A stretch of 64,000 nt of DNA, from the NCBI RefSeq assembly GCF_030063415.1, contig NZ_JASITA010000009.1, forward strand, positions 149,611-213,610, written 5' to 3'. Both the position numbers and the translations under genes were made by a program. How positions within the stretch are numbered: position 1 is the stretch's first letter; each line of letters starts with the position of its first letter. The stretch comes from Streptomyces sp. H27-C3 (GTDB taxonomy: Bacteria; Actinomycetota; Actinomycetes; Streptomycetales; Streptomycetaceae). Shown piece after piece: positions 17,486-29,013 of the stretch. Under the pieces are notes generated by a model. It was not told where the DNA came from. It was given only the letters and a program-made list of their open reading frames with translations, and did not search any database.

Positions 17486-18745
17486 ATGCCGGTCACCAAC
17501 GCACCCGTCCAGTCGCCGCACATCGCCCACGGGCCCGGCTTCGACGACCTGCGCCGCCAGGACCCGGAGATCGCCGATGTCATCCTCGGCGAACTGCGCC
17601 GCGAGGCCGCCGGACTCCAGCTGATCGCCGCGGAGAACTTCACCTCGCCCGCCGTCCTCGCCGCGCTGGGCTCCCCCCTCACCAACAAGTACGCCGAGGG
17701 CTATCCCGGCGCCCGCCACCACGGCGGCTGCGAGCTGGTCGACGTGGCCGAGCGCATCGCCACCAACCGCGCCACCGGGCTCTTCGGCGCCGAGCACGCC
17801 AATGTCCAGCCGCACTCCGGCTCCTCCGCGGTCCTCGCCGCGTACGCCGCGCTGCTGCGCCCCGGTGACACGGTGCTGGCCATGGGGCTCCCGTACGGGG
17901 GACATCTGACGCACGGTTCCCCGGCCAATTTCTCCGGCCGCTGGTTCGAGTTCATCGGCTACGGCGTCGACGCCGAATCCGGCCTGATCGACTACGAGCA
18001 GGTACGCCTCCTCGCCCATGCGCACCGCCCCAGGGCGATCGTGGTGGGCTCCATCGCCTACCCCCGCCACCCGGACTACCGGCGCTTCCGCGACATCGCC
18101 GACGAGGTCGGCGCGTATCTGATCGCGGACGCGGCGCACCCGATCGGCCTGGTCGCGGGGGGAGCGGCGCCGAGCCCCGTGCCGTACGCCGATGTCGTGT
18201 GCGCCACCACGCACAAGGTGCTGCGCGGCCCGCGCGGCGGCATGATCCTGTGCGGCGCCGAGCTCGCCGAGCGCATCGACCGGGCGGTTTTCCCCTTCAC
18301 CCAGGGCGGCGCCCAGATGCACACGATCGCCGCGAAGGCCGTCGCCTTCGGTGAGGCGGCGGCGCCGGCCTTCACGACGTACGCCCATCAAGTGGTCGCC
18401 AACGCACGGGCGCTCGCCGAGGGACTGGCGGCCGAGGGCTTCGTGATCACCACAGGCGGCACGGACACCCACCTCATCACCGTGGACACCTCCCCGCTGG
18501 GCGTCGAGGGCCGCGTGGCCCGCGGCCGGCTGGCGGCGGCCGGGCTGGTCCTCGACACCTGCGCCCTTCCGTACGGCGAAGAGCGCGGTATTCGGCTGGG
18601 CACGGCGGCCGTCACCACGCAGGGAATGGGCGAGGTCGAGATGGCGCGCATCGCCGTCCTCTTTTCGCAAGCCGTGCGGGAAGAGCGCAGAGCGCTGCCG
18701 GAAGTACAGGAACTTGTCGGACGATTTCCGCCATATGCCCAGTAG
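17486..18745 (+). CDS. glyA: Serine hydroxymethyltransferase paralogue
   Basis: SHMT interconverts serine and glycine with tetrahydrofolate and PLP, feeding one-carbon units. The 419-aa protein contains LIAAENFTSPAVLAALGSPLTNKYAEGYPG, HSGSSAVLAAY, the cofactor Asp in ADAAHPIGLVAGG and the PLP Lys in TTHKVLRGPRGG. Several segments differ from canonical GlyA (DAAHPIGL rather than DMAHFAGL), suggesting a divergent copy, with another glyA probably elsewhere. ATG 17486 gives the normal family length and has GGAG upstream; a TTG at 17426 would add 20 unconserved residues. Confidence 0.88.
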   Translation: MPVTNAPVQSPHIAHGPGFDDLRRQDPEIADVILGELRREAAGLQLIAAENFTSPAVLAALGSPLTNKYAEGYPGARHHGGCELVDVAERIATNRATGLFGAEHANVQPHSGSSAVLAAYAALLRPGDTVLAMGLPYGGHLTHGSPANFSGRWFEFIGYGVDAESGLIDYEQVRLLAHAHRPRAIVVGSIAYPRHPDYRRFRDIADEVGAYLIADAAHPIGLVAGGAAPSPVPYADVVCATTHKVLRGPRGGMILCGAELAERIDRAVFPFTQGGAQMHTIAAKAVAFGEAAAPAFTTYAHQVVANARALAEGLAAEGFVITTGGTDTHLITVDTSPLGVEGRVARGRLAAAGLVLDTCALPYGEERGIRLGTAAVTTQGMGEVEMARIAVLFSQAVREERRALPEVQELVGRFPPYAQ

Positions 18746-18850
18746 ACCTACGTCGTGCAACCATCAACGGGTACTCGAATGTCCTGGAGCATGTGGTCGC
18801 GAAGCTAGTGTGTGGGGCTGAGACGGCCGGCGATATCTGTGGGGCAGCCC

Positions 18851-20218
18851 GTGCGTGAATATCTGCTGACGCTTTGTGTCACGGCGGCAGTGACTTATCT
18901 GCTGACCGGGCCGGTGCGGAAGTTCGCCATCGCGATCGGCGCGATGCCGGAGATCCGTGCCCGTGACGTACACCGGGAACCGACACCGCGGCTCGGAGGC
19001 ATCGCCATGTTCGGCGGTCTGTGCGCGGGTCTGCTGGTCGCGGACAACCTCCAGAACCTCAACGGTGTCTTCGAGCTGTCGAACGAGCCGCGTGCCCTGT
19101 TGTCGGGCGCCGCGGTGATCTGGATCATCGGCGTCCTCGACGACAAGTTCGAGCTGGACGCGTTGATCAAGCTGGGCGGTCAGTTCATCGCCGCGGGTGT
19201 GATGGTCGCGCAGGGCCTGACGATCCTGTGGCTGCCGATCCCCGGCGTCGGCCCGGTCTCGGTGACGGCCTGGCAGGGCAATCTGCTGACCGTGGCGCTG
19301 GTGCTCATCACCATCAACGCGGTGAACTTCGTGGACGGCCTGGACGGCCTGGCGGCCGGCATGGTCTGCATCGCCTCGGCGGCGTTCTTCATGTACGCCT
19401 ACCGGATCTGGTACGGGTACGGAATCGAGGAGGCGGCGCCGGCCACCCTCTTCGCCGCGATCCTGATGGGCATGTGCCTGGGCTTCCTGCCGCACAACAT
19501 GCATCCGGCGAGAATCTTCATGGGCGACTCCGGGTCGATGCTCATCGGCCTGGTGCTCGCGGCGGGCGCGGTCTCGGTCACCGGCCAGGTCGACTCGGAC
19601 GCGCTCAAGCTGTTCACCGGCAGTTCGCGCGAGGCCACGCACGCGATGCTGCCCGTCTTCATCCCGCTGCTGCTGCCGCTGACGATCACCGCCATCCCGA
19701 TCGCCGATCTGCTCCTCGCGGTGGTGCGGCGCACCTGGCAGGGTCAGTCGCCGTTCGCCGCCGACCGCGGGCACCTGCACCACCGGCTGCTGGAGATCGG
19801 CCACTCGCACAGCAGGGCGGTGCTGATCATGTACTTCTGGTCGGCCCTGATCGCCTTCGGCGCCGTCGCCTACTCGGTGCACTCGGCGAGCATGTGGATC
19901 GTGCTGGCCATCGTCGCGCTGAGCGCGGTCGGGCTGGTGCTGCTGCTCCTGCCGCGGTTCACCCCGCGCGCCCCGCGCTGGGCAGAGGCGTTCCTGCCGC
20001 CGCGCTACCGCAGGCGGCGCAAGGCACTCGCCACGGTGTCCTCCGACGCGTCCTCGCCCCAGAGCGTCCAGGAAGCAGGGGAGATCGCGGAGTCCGGTGA
20101 GGAGACGGAAGCTGAGGGGCCTGAGGGGCCGCCGGTGCCGGCGGGCGTCAACGGGGCGACGGCGCTCGGGCACCGACCTCGGTTCCCTCATCGGCCGGGA
20201 ACCAAGACCCCGCATTGA
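18851..20218 (+). CDS. Polyprenyl-phosphate N-acetylglucosamine-1-phosphate transferase (WecA/TagO/MraY family)
   Basis: This 455-aa polytopic membrane enzyme should transfer a sugar-1-phosphate, usually GlcNAc-1-P, from UDP-sugar to undecaprenyl phosphate, starting a cell-wall glycopolymer. Family motifs are visible: RDVHREPTPRLGG, the metal-binding [43 protein letters not shown] and the cytoplasmic His loop ADRGHLHHRLLEIGHSH. About 10-11 hydrophobic helices precede an Arg-rich stretch and an acidic soluble C-terminal tail of ~80 residues. GTG 18851 begins VREYLLTLCVTAAVTYLL, the conserved start. It is not MurX/MraY itself, given context away from mur genes. It lies directly upstream of the atp operon. 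Confidence 0.9.
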   Translation: MREYLLTLCVTAAVTYLLTGPVRKFAIAIGAMPEIRARDVHREPTPRLGGIAMFGGLCAGLLVADNLQNLNGVFELSNEPRALLSGAAVIWIIGVLDDKFELDALIKLGGQFIAAGVMVAQGLTILWLPIPGVGPVSVTAWQGNLLTVALVLITINAVNFVDGLDGLAAGMVCIASAAFFMYAYRIWYGYGIEEAAPATLFAAILMGMCLGFLPHNMHPARIFMGDSGSMLIGLVLAAGAVSVTGQVDSDALKLFTGSSREATHAMLPVFIPLLLPLTITAIPIADLLLAVVRRTWQGQSPFAADRGHLHHRLLEIGHSHSRAVLIMYFWSALIAFGAVAYSVHSASMWIVLAIVALSAVGLVLLLLPRFTPRAPRWAEAFLPPRYRRRRKALATVSSDASSPQSVQEAGEIAESGEETEAEGPEGPPVPAGVNGATALGHRPRFPHRPGTKTPH

Positions 20219-20484
20219 TGATTTGCCGCACCAAGTGCCAATAGCAGACAAAGGGTCGGCCTGTCCTGCACAGAAGGGCAGAGTCACTCTCATGTGTGAC
20301 AGGCGGCACACTTTCTTGGTAAAGACCTCATCAAATAGTTTGTGATACCGTTCACGAGACCCGGAGACAGAGCCGAAAGACCGTAGTGCGACGGTCTATT
20401 GGCCAGAGGTGAGACCTCGGCCCGGGCCTACGCTCGTCCATGACGACACCTACCTGCCCCCCATTAGTAAGCGGAGCTGCCGCC

Positions 20485-20922
20485 ATGCCGTCCAACGACG
20501 CCCGGACTCTCCTCCAAGCCGCCGTACCCGCCACTGTCGCCGGCGCGGTCGCCGTTGCCATCAGTGCCGTGGTCGCCGGTGGCAAGGGAGCGCTCGGCGC
20601 GATTGTCGGCACCCTGGTGGCCGTCCTGTTCATGGGAATCGGGCTGGTCGTACTCCAGCGAACGGCGAAGTCGTATCCGCAGCTGTTCCAGGCCATGGGG
20701 CTTTTGCTCTACACGGCCCAACTGCTGCTGATCTTCGTCCTCATGGCGGTGTTGCAGGACACCACATTGTTCAATCCCAAGGCCTTCGCCATTTCGCTGG
20801 TCGCGGCGACGGTTGTGTGGATCGGGGCCCAGGCTCGCGCCTATCTCAAGGCCAAGATCCTCTACGTCGAACCGGACTCCTCCGCCGCTCATCAGAGCAA
20901 GAAGTCGGAGTCCTCGTCGTGA
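20485..20922 (+). CDS. atpI: ATP synthase protein I, small membrane protein
   Basis: This 145-aa membrane protein with about four hydrophobic helices stands first in the ATP synthase operon, as AtpI does. AtpI is implicated in c-ring assembly in some bacteria and is not part of the final enzyme. Sequence similarity within the family is low, so the call rests on position, size and topology. ATG 20485 (MPSNDARTLLQAAVP) has GGAG nine bases upstream; an in-frame ATG at 20440 is possible. The AT-rich stretch at 20310-20350, unusual here, may contain the operon promoter. Confidence 0.8.
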   Translation: MPSNDARTLLQAAVPATVAGAVAVAISAVVAGGKGALGAIVGTLVAVLFMGIGLVVLQRTAKSYPQLFQAMGLLLYTAQLLLIFVLMAVLQDTTLFNPKAFAISLVAATVVWIGAQARAYLKAKILYVEPDSSAAHQSKKSESSS

Positions 20923-21147
20923 GGGGTAGGGCCGGGATAAGTAGTCGTTCGAGACCCTGCTATCGTCCGGTGCCAACTGCGGCACTGCGGGCGCGGGCAT
21001 CCGAGCTGACGCCTGTTCCATCGCGAGGCTCCATGTCTGAGAGCCGCCCCCACATCCGTTACACCAGTCCAGTGCCGAACCGCGGCTCCTCGCCGCGCCG
21101 ACACAACGAGGTTGCCGTACCTATGCGCCACGCTGAAGGAGTCCGCG

Positions 21148-21960
21148 GTGAGTGCTGACCCCCAGATGCTCGCCTTCGACCCGAACTGCCACATCTTTTC
21201 CGGCTGTGGGTTCCCGGCGCCGGGGCTTCATACGTTCCTGTACGAGCCCATCGCCACGGTCGCCGGTTTTGAGTTCACGAAGCCGATGCTGCTCGCCCTG
21301 TTGGGCACCGTCGTGATCGTCGGATTCTTCTGGGCGGCCTTCAACAAGCCGAAGCTGGTGCCGGGCAAGATCCAGATGATCGGCGAAGCCGGTTACGACT
21401 TCGTCCGTCGCGGGATCGTCTACGAGATCATCGGTAAGAAGGACGGTGAGAAGTACGTCCCGCTGATGGTGTCGCTCTTCTTCTTCGTCTGGATTCTGAA
21501 CGTCTGGTCGATCATTCCGCTCGCCCAGTTCCCGGTGAGCTCGCTGATCGCCTTCCCGGCGGCCCTGGCGCTGATCGTGTACGTCCTGTGGGTCAGCCTG
21601 ACCTTCAAGAAGCACGGTTTCGTCGGCGGCTGGAAGAACATCACCGGCTACGACAAGTCGCTCGGCTGGATCCTGCCGCTGGTCGTGGTCATCGAGTTCT
21701 TCTCGAACCTGCTGATCCGCCCCTTCACCCACGCGGTCCGGCTGTTCGCGAACATGTTCGCCGGCCACCTGCTGATCGTGATGTTCTCGCTGGCGACCTG
21801 GTACCTGATGAACGGACTCGGCTTCGTCTACGCCGGCGCCTCGTTCGTGATGGTCATCATGCTGACCGTCTTCGAGCTCTTCATCCAGGCCGTCCAGGCG
21901 TATGTCTTCGTGCTCCTGGCCTCCAGCTACATCCAGGGCGCGCTCGCCAAGAGTCACTGA
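21148..21960 (+). CDS. atpB: ATP synthase F0 subunit a
   Basis: Subunit a forms the proton half-channels beside the c-ring. The 270-aa membrane protein has the essential Arg in helix 4 (NLLIRPFTHAVRLFANMFAGH) and the C-terminal helix FELFIQAVQAYVFVLLASSY with its conserved Gln. GTG 21148 follows AAGGAG at six bases; homology starts there. It is 225 bp after atpI. Confidence 0.96.
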   Translation: MSADPQMLAFDPNCHIFSGCGFPAPGLHTFLYEPIATVAGFEFTKPMLLALLGTVVIVGFFWAAFNKPKLVPGKIQMIGEAGYDFVRRGIVYEIIGKKDGEKYVPLMVSLFFFVWILNVWSIIPLAQFPVSSLIAFPAALALIVYVLWVSLTFKKHGFVGGWKNITGYDKSLGWILPLVVVIEFFSNLLIRPFTHAVRLFANMFAGHLLIVMFSLATWYLMNGLGFVYAGASFVMVIMLTVFELFIQAVQAYVFVLLASSYIQGALAKSH

Positions 21961-22302
<342 letters not shown>

Positions 22303-22343
22303 GCCGGACCGACAGCCCAACCCCTTTCACGGAAGGCACTGAT

Positions 22344-22886
22344 GTGAACGCTCTTAGGCTTGCTGCGGAGGAGCCTCAGAACCCCCTCCTCCCGCATCTC
22401 GACGAGCTTGTCATCGGCCTGATCGCCTTCGTCATCGTCTTCGGATTCCTCGCAAAGAAGCTCCTCCCGAACATCAACAATGTTCTGGAAGAGCGTCGCG
22501 AGGCGATCGAGGGCGGCATCGAGAAGGCCGATGCGGCCAAGATCGAAGCCGAAAGCGTGCTCGAGCAGTACAAGGCTCAGCTCGCCGAGGCCCGCCACGA
22601 GGCCGCCCGCATGCGCCAGGAAGCACTGGAGCAGGGCACTGCGCTGAAGGAAGAACTCCGCGCAGAGGGCCAGCGCCAGCGCGATGAGATCGTCGCCGCC
22701 GGCCACACGCAGATCGAAGCCGATCGCAAGCAGGCCGCGCACTCGCTGCGTCAGGACGTGGGCAAGCTCGCCACCGACCTGGCCGGCAAGCTCGTCGGCG
22801 AGTCCCTTGAGGACCACGCCCGGCAGAGCCGCACCATCGACCGTTTCCTCGGCGAGCTCGAGGAGAAGGCCGAGGCGGCCCGATGA
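22344..22886 (+). CDS. atpF: ATP synthase F0 subunit b
   Basis: Subunit b is the membrane-anchored stator stalk. The 180-aa protein has one N-terminal helix (LVIGLIAFVIVFGFLAKKLLP, written here in shortened form as IAFVIVFGFLAKK) followed by a long charged coiled coil rich in Glu, Ala, Arg and Gln. The GTG start at 22344 is preceded by GGAAGGCACTGAT. Its stop overlaps the atpH start (ATGA), so the two are translationally coupled, which fits their physical contact. Confidence 0.94.
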   Translation: MNALRLAAEEPQNPLLPHLDELVIGLIAFVIVFGFLAKKLLPNINNVLEERREAIEGGIEKADAAKIEAESVLEQYKAQLAEARHEAARMRQEALEQGTALKEELRAEGQRQRDEIVAAGHTQIEADRKQAAHSLRQDVGKLATDLAGKLVGESLEDHARQSRTIDRFLGELEEKAEAAR

Positions 22887-23704
22887 CGATGCATGGAGCG
22901 AGCCGCGAGGCACTGGCCACCGCACGGACGAGCCTCGACGCGCTGACCGACAACACGTCGGTCGACGCGGCGAAGCTCGCCGACGAGCTGGCAGCCGTAA
23001 CCGCGCTGCTCCACCGCGAGGTGTCGCTGCGACGGGTCCTCACCGACCCGGCGCAGGCAGGCGAGGCCAAGGCCCAGCTTGCCGGGCGACTGCTGAGCGG
23101 GCAGGTGGGCGGCGAGACTGCCGACCTGGTCTCCGGCATGGTCCGGTCCCGCTGGTCGCAGTCGCGTGACCTGGTCGACGCGATCGAGGAGCTGGCGGCC
23201 ACCGCCGACCTCACCGCGGCGCAGCAGACCGGCGCGCTCGACGACGTGGAGGATGAGGTGTTCCGGTTCGGCCGGATCGTCTCCTCCAACACCGGCCTGC
23301 GATCCGCGCTGACCGACAAGTCGGCTTCGATGTCCGCCAAGAGCGAGCTGCTGCGCAGCCTGCTCGGCGGCAAGGCCAACCCGGTAACCGAGCGCCTTGT
23401 GGTCCGTCTTGTGGCTCAGCCGCGTGGACGTAGCCTGGAAGCGGGACTCGAATCCCTCTCCAAGCTCGCCGCGGCGCGCCGGGACCGCATGGTCGCCGTC
23501 GTCACCTCGGCGGTGCCGCTCACCGATCAGCAGAAGCAGCGCCTCGGCGGTGCACTGGCGAAGCTTTACGGCCGCCAGATGCACCTGAACCTCGAAGTGG
23601 ACCCCACGGTCCTCGGCGGGATCCAGGTGCAGGTCGGCGACGAGGTCATCAACGGCACCATCGCGGACCGCCTCGAAGAGGCGACCCGCCGCATGGCCGG
23701 CTGA
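22883..23704 (+). CDS. atpH: ATP synthase F1 subunit delta
   Basis: Delta links the peripheral stalk to the top of F1. The 273-aa protein is longer than the ~180 residues of E. coli delta, with a longer N-terminal helical part, as in other actinobacteria. The C-terminal hallmark VDPTVLGGIQVQVGDEVINGTIADRLE is the conserved delta/OSCP end (abbreviated: LGGIQVQVGDEVINGT). ATG 22883 overlaps the atpF stop; ATG 22889 is an alternative. Confidence 0.93.
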   Translation: MTMHGASREALATARTSLDALTDNTSVDAAKLADELAAVTALLHREVSLRRVLTDPAQAGEAKAQLAGRLLSGQVGGETADLVSGMVRSRWSQSRDLVDAIEELAATADLTAAQQTGALDDVEDEVFRFGRIVSSNTGLRSALTDKSASMSAKSELLRSLLGGKANPVTERLVVRLVAQPRGRSLEAGLESLSKLAAARRDRMVAVVTSAVPLTDQQKQRLGGALAKLYGRQMHLNLEVDPTVLGGIQVQVGDEVINGTIADRLEEATRRMAG

Positions 23705-23749
23705 CCAGCCACCAACTGAACAGCACGCAATACCCGTAGTAGTACCAGC

Positions 23750-23803
23750 GGCCCGGTTGGGCCGTGCAGAGATTGCAGAAGATTCCTGGGGGTTGAACCC
23801 CAG
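23750..23803 (+). other. Two small hairpins between atpH and atpA
   Basis: The 145-bp atpH-atpA gap holds GGCCC-GGTT-GGGCC (23750-23763) and CTGGGG-GTTGAA-CCCCAG (23786-23803). All other junctions from atpE to atpD are under 45 bp. The hairpins may shape mRNA stability or the raised translation of alpha, but no test is possible from sequence. Confidence 0.4.
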
Positions 23804-23849
23804 ACCCCTTTAGAACCTTCGGGCCCAACAAGGAGAGCAGGGAACCCAG

Positions 23850-25445
23850 ATGGCGGAGCTCACGATCCGGCCGGATGAGATCCGGGACGCACTGGAGAAC
23901 TTTGTCCAGTCGTACAAGCCGGACGCGGCCTCGCGCGAGGAGGTCGGCACGGTCAGCGCGGCCGGCGACGGCATCGCCAAGATCGAGGGTCTTCCCTCGG
24001 CCATGGCGAACGAGCTGCTGAAGTTCGAGGACGGCACCCTCGGTCTCGCCCTCAACCTTGAGGAGCGGGAGATCGGTGCGGTCGTCCTCGGCGAGTTCAG
24101 CGGTATCGAGGAGGGCCAGCCGGTGCAGCGCACCGGTGAGGTGCTCTCCGTCGGCGTCGGCGAGGGCTACCTCGGCCGCGTTGTCGACCCGCTCGGCAAC
24201 CCGATCGACGGCCTCGGCGACATCGCGACCGAAAGCCGCCGCGCACTCGAGCTGCAGGCGCCTGGCGTCATGGTCCGTAAGTCGGTGCACGAGCCGATGC
24301 AGACCGGCTACAAGGCCGTCGACGCGATGGTGCCGATCGGCCGCGGCCAGCGTCAGCTGATCATCGGTGACCGTCAGACCGGCAAGACCGCTCTGGCGAT
24401 CGACACGATCATCAACCAGCGCGACAACTGGCGCACCGGCGACGTGAACAAGCAGGTTCGCTGCATCTACGTCGCCATCGGCCAGAAGGGCTCCACCATC
24501 GCGTCCGTACGCGGTGCGCTGGAGGAGGCGGGCGCGCTCGAGTACACGACGATCGTCGCCGCCCCGGCGTCCGACCCGGCCGGCTTCAAGTACCTCGCCC
24601 CGTACACCGGTTCGGCCATCGGCCAGCACTGGATGTACGCAGGCAAGCACGTCCTGATCATTTTCGACGACCTGTCGAAGCAGGCCGACGCCTACCGCGC
24701 CGTGTCGCTGCTGCTGCGCCGTCCGCCGGGCCGCGAGGCCTACCCGGGCGACGTCTTCTACTTGCACTCGCGTCTCCTTGAGCGCTGCGCGAAGCTCTCC
24801 GACGAGATGGGTGCCGGTTCGATGACCGGTCTGCCGATCGTCGAGACCAAGGCGAACGACGTGTCGGCGTTCATTCCGACCAACGTCATCTCCATCACCG
24901 ACGGTCAGTGCTTCCTGGAGTCCGACCTGTTCAACGCGGGCCAGCGCCCGGCGCTGAACGTCGGTATCTCGGTCTCGCGTGTCGGTGGCTCCGCCCAGCA
25001 CAAGGCCATGAAGCAGGTCTCCGGCCGCCTTCGTGTGGACCTCGCCCAGTACCGCGAGCTGGAGGCGTTCGCCGCCTTCGGTTCCGACCTGGACGCGGCC
25101 TCCAAGGCTTCGCTGGAGCGCGGCAAGCGCATGGTCGAGCTGCTGAAGCAGCCGCAGTACGCGCCGTTCCCGGTCGAGGAGCAGGTTGTCTCGGTCTGGG
25201 CCGGCACCACCGGCAAGATGGACGACGTACCGGTCGAGGACATCCGTCGCTTCGAGGCCGAGCTGCTGGAGTACCTGCGCCGCGAGCGCAAGGAGCTCCT
25301 CACCTCGATCGCCGATGGCGGCAAGATGTCCGACGACACGCTGCAGTCCGTGGCCGATGCGATCAAGGCCTTCAAGCAGCAGTTCGAGACCTCGGACGGC
25401 AAGCTCCTCGGCGAGGACGCGCCGGCCGTCAACGTCTCCAAGTGA
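23850..25445 (+). CDS. atpA: ATP synthase F1 subunit alpha
   Basis: This 531-aa non-catalytic nucleotide-binding subunit of the F1 hexamer has Walker [11 protein letters not shown], the Walker B region [11 protein letters not shown] and the arginine-finger region [10 protein letters not shown]. The N-terminal barrel carries [17 protein letters not shown]. Start ATG 23850 follows AAGGAGAGCAGGGAACCCAG. The extended C-terminal tail (about 20 residues) is typical of actinobacterial alpha. Confidence 0.98.
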   Translation: MAELTIRPDEIRDALENFVQSYKPDAASREEVGTVSAAGDGIAKIEGLPSAMANELLKFEDGTLGLALNLEEREIGAVVLGEFSGIEEGQPVQRTGEVLSVGVGEGYLGRVVDPLGNPIDGLGDIATESRRALELQAPGVMVRKSVHEPMQTGYKAVDAMVPIGRGQRQLIIGDRQTGKTALAIDTIINQRDNWRTGDVNKQVRCIYVAIGQKGSTIASVRGALEEAGALEYTTIVAAPASDPAGFKYLAPYTGSAIGQHWMYAGKHVLIIFDDLSKQADAYRAVSLLLRRPPGREAYPGDVFYLHSRLLERCAKLSDEMGAGSMTGLPIVETKANDVSAFIPTNVISITDGQCFLESDLFNAGQRPALNVGISVSRVGGSAQHKAMKQVSGRLRVDLAQYRELEAFAAFGSDLDAASKASLERGKRMVELLKQPQYAPFPVEEQVVSVWAGTTGKMDDVPVEDIRRFEAELLEYLRRERKELLTSIADGGKMSDDTLQSVADAIKAFKQQFETSDGKLLGEDAPAVNVSK

Positions 25446-25465
25446 CGACGGAAGGGACCTGACTC

Positions 25466-27849
<2,384 letters not shown>

Positions 27850-27959
27850 GTCCCCGGACTCGAGGGAGAGGGGTGGGTACGTCCCGCCCCTCTCCGCACG
27901 CCCCCTAGAATTGACCCAACACCCGGCCGAACCGCCGGGTGGTGACCCGAGGAGCCACC

Positions 27960-28334
27960 TTGGCTGCTGAGCTGCACGTCGAGCTGGTCGCGGCGGACCG
28001 TAACGTCTGGTCCGGCGAGGCCACCCTGGTTGTCGCGCGCACCACGTCCGGCGACATCGGCGTCATGCCCGGTCACCAGCCGCTTCTCGGTGTGCTGGAA
28101 TCGGGCCCGGTGACGATCCGTACGAGCGAGGGCGGCACCGTCGTCGCCGCCGTCCATGGCGGTTTCATCTCGTTCGCGGACAACAAGCTCTCGCTGCTCG
28201 CCGAGATCGCGGAGCTTGCGGACGAGATCGATGCCCAGCGCGCCGAGCGTGCGCTGGAGCGTGCCAAGTCGGACGACGACGCCGCCGCCGAGCGGCGCGC
28301 CGATGTCCGACTGCGCGCGGTGGCGGGGCACTGA
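27960..28334 (+). CDS. atpC: ATP synthase F1 subunit epsilon
   Basis: Epsilon regulates F1 and joins gamma to the c-ring. The 124-aa protein has the N-terminal beta-sandwich (LHVELVAADRNVWSGEA, IGVMPGHQPLLGVLESG) and a two-helix C-terminus rich in Glu, Ala and Arg. The TTG start at 27960 follows GAGGAGCCACC; homology begins at this codon. It is the last atp gene; a long hairpin follows. Confidence 0.94.
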   Translation: MAAELHVELVAADRNVWSGEATLVVARTTSGDIGVMPGHQPLLGVLESGPVTIRTSEGGTVVAAVHGGFISFADNKLSLLAEIAELADEIDAQRAERALERAKSDDDAAAERRADVRLRAVAGH

Positions 28335-28355
28335 GTCCCGCGCCGAGAGATTTGC

Positions 28356-28404
28356 CCTCAGCCGCGGCCCGTACTGGATAATCCAGAGCGGGTCGCGGCT
28401 GAGG
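28356..28404 (+). terminator. Long hairpin ending the atp operon
   Basis: A 16-bp stem with one G-U pair (28356-28371 with 28389-28404) encloses a smaller CTGGA/TCCAG hairpin, 21 nt after the atpC stop. It has no U-tract. It may end or attenuate atp transcription before the DUF2550 gene. Confidence 0.65.
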
Positions 28405-28459
28405 CGATGTATCCGAAGTTCTGATTCTGTTACCGGATGAGGCGAGGAGGTCGGTGGAG

Positions 28460-28906
28460 ATGTTCCTCGCTCTGTCCGTGAGCGGCCTGATCGTCGCACT
28501 GGTGTTGGTGGGGCTCTTCGTTTTCGGTCTGCGCCGACGGCTGATCCAGCGCTCGGGCGGTACCTTCGACTGCAGCCTGCGCTGGGACACCACCGAGGAG
28601 ACCGATCTCTCGGGCAAGGGCTGGGTGTACGGCGTCGCCCGCTACAGCGGCGACCGGATCCACTGGTTCCGCGTTTTCTCGTACTCCCCGCGCCCACGCC
28701 GTGCTCTTGAGCGTGCGTCCATCGAGGTGCTTTCGCGCCGCTCTCCGGAGGGTGAGGAGGAGCTGGCACTGCTGTCCGACGCCTTCATCCTCGGCTGTTC
28801 GCACCGCGGTACGCGCCTTGAGCTGGCAATGAGCGAGGACGCCCTGACCGGCTTCCTCGCCTGGCTGGAGGCCGCGCCTCCCGGCCAGCGCGTCAACGTG
28901 GCGTAG
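28460..28906 (+). CDS. DUF2550 membrane-anchored protein
   Basis: This 148-aa protein has one N-terminal membrane helix (LALSVSGLIVALVLVGLFVF) followed by RRRLIQRSGGTFDCSLRW, the signature of the actinobacterial DUF2550 family, usually encoded just after atpC. The soluble part is predicted beta-rich; its role is unknown. ATG 28460 is nine bases after AGGAGG; GTG 28454 is only three bases from it and less likely. Confidence 0.85.
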   Translation: MFLALSVSGLIVALVLVGLFVFGLRRRLIQRSGGTFDCSLRWDTTEETDLSGKGWVYGVARYSGDRIHWFRVFSYSPRPRRALERASIEVLSRRSPEGEEELALLSDAFILGCSHRGTRLELAMSEDALTGFLAWLEAAPPGQRVNVA

Positions 28907-28948
28907 TCCCGCGGCCCACCGTCCCGCAGTCCACCACGCACAGCGAAA

Positions 28949-28980
28949 CCGGGGAGACAGTAGCTCGTCTCCCCGGCTTT
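28949..28980. terminator. Convergent terminator between DUF2550 gene and chitinase
   Basis: A 10-bp stem CCGGGGAGAC/GTCTCCCCGG (28949-28958 with 28967-28976) is followed by CTTTTC on the plus strand and preceded by GAAA. It lies between convergent genes and may serve both. Confidence 0.75.
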
Positions 28981-29013
28981 TCATGCTGTGTGGTGACTAC
29001 TGCTGTGTGGTGA

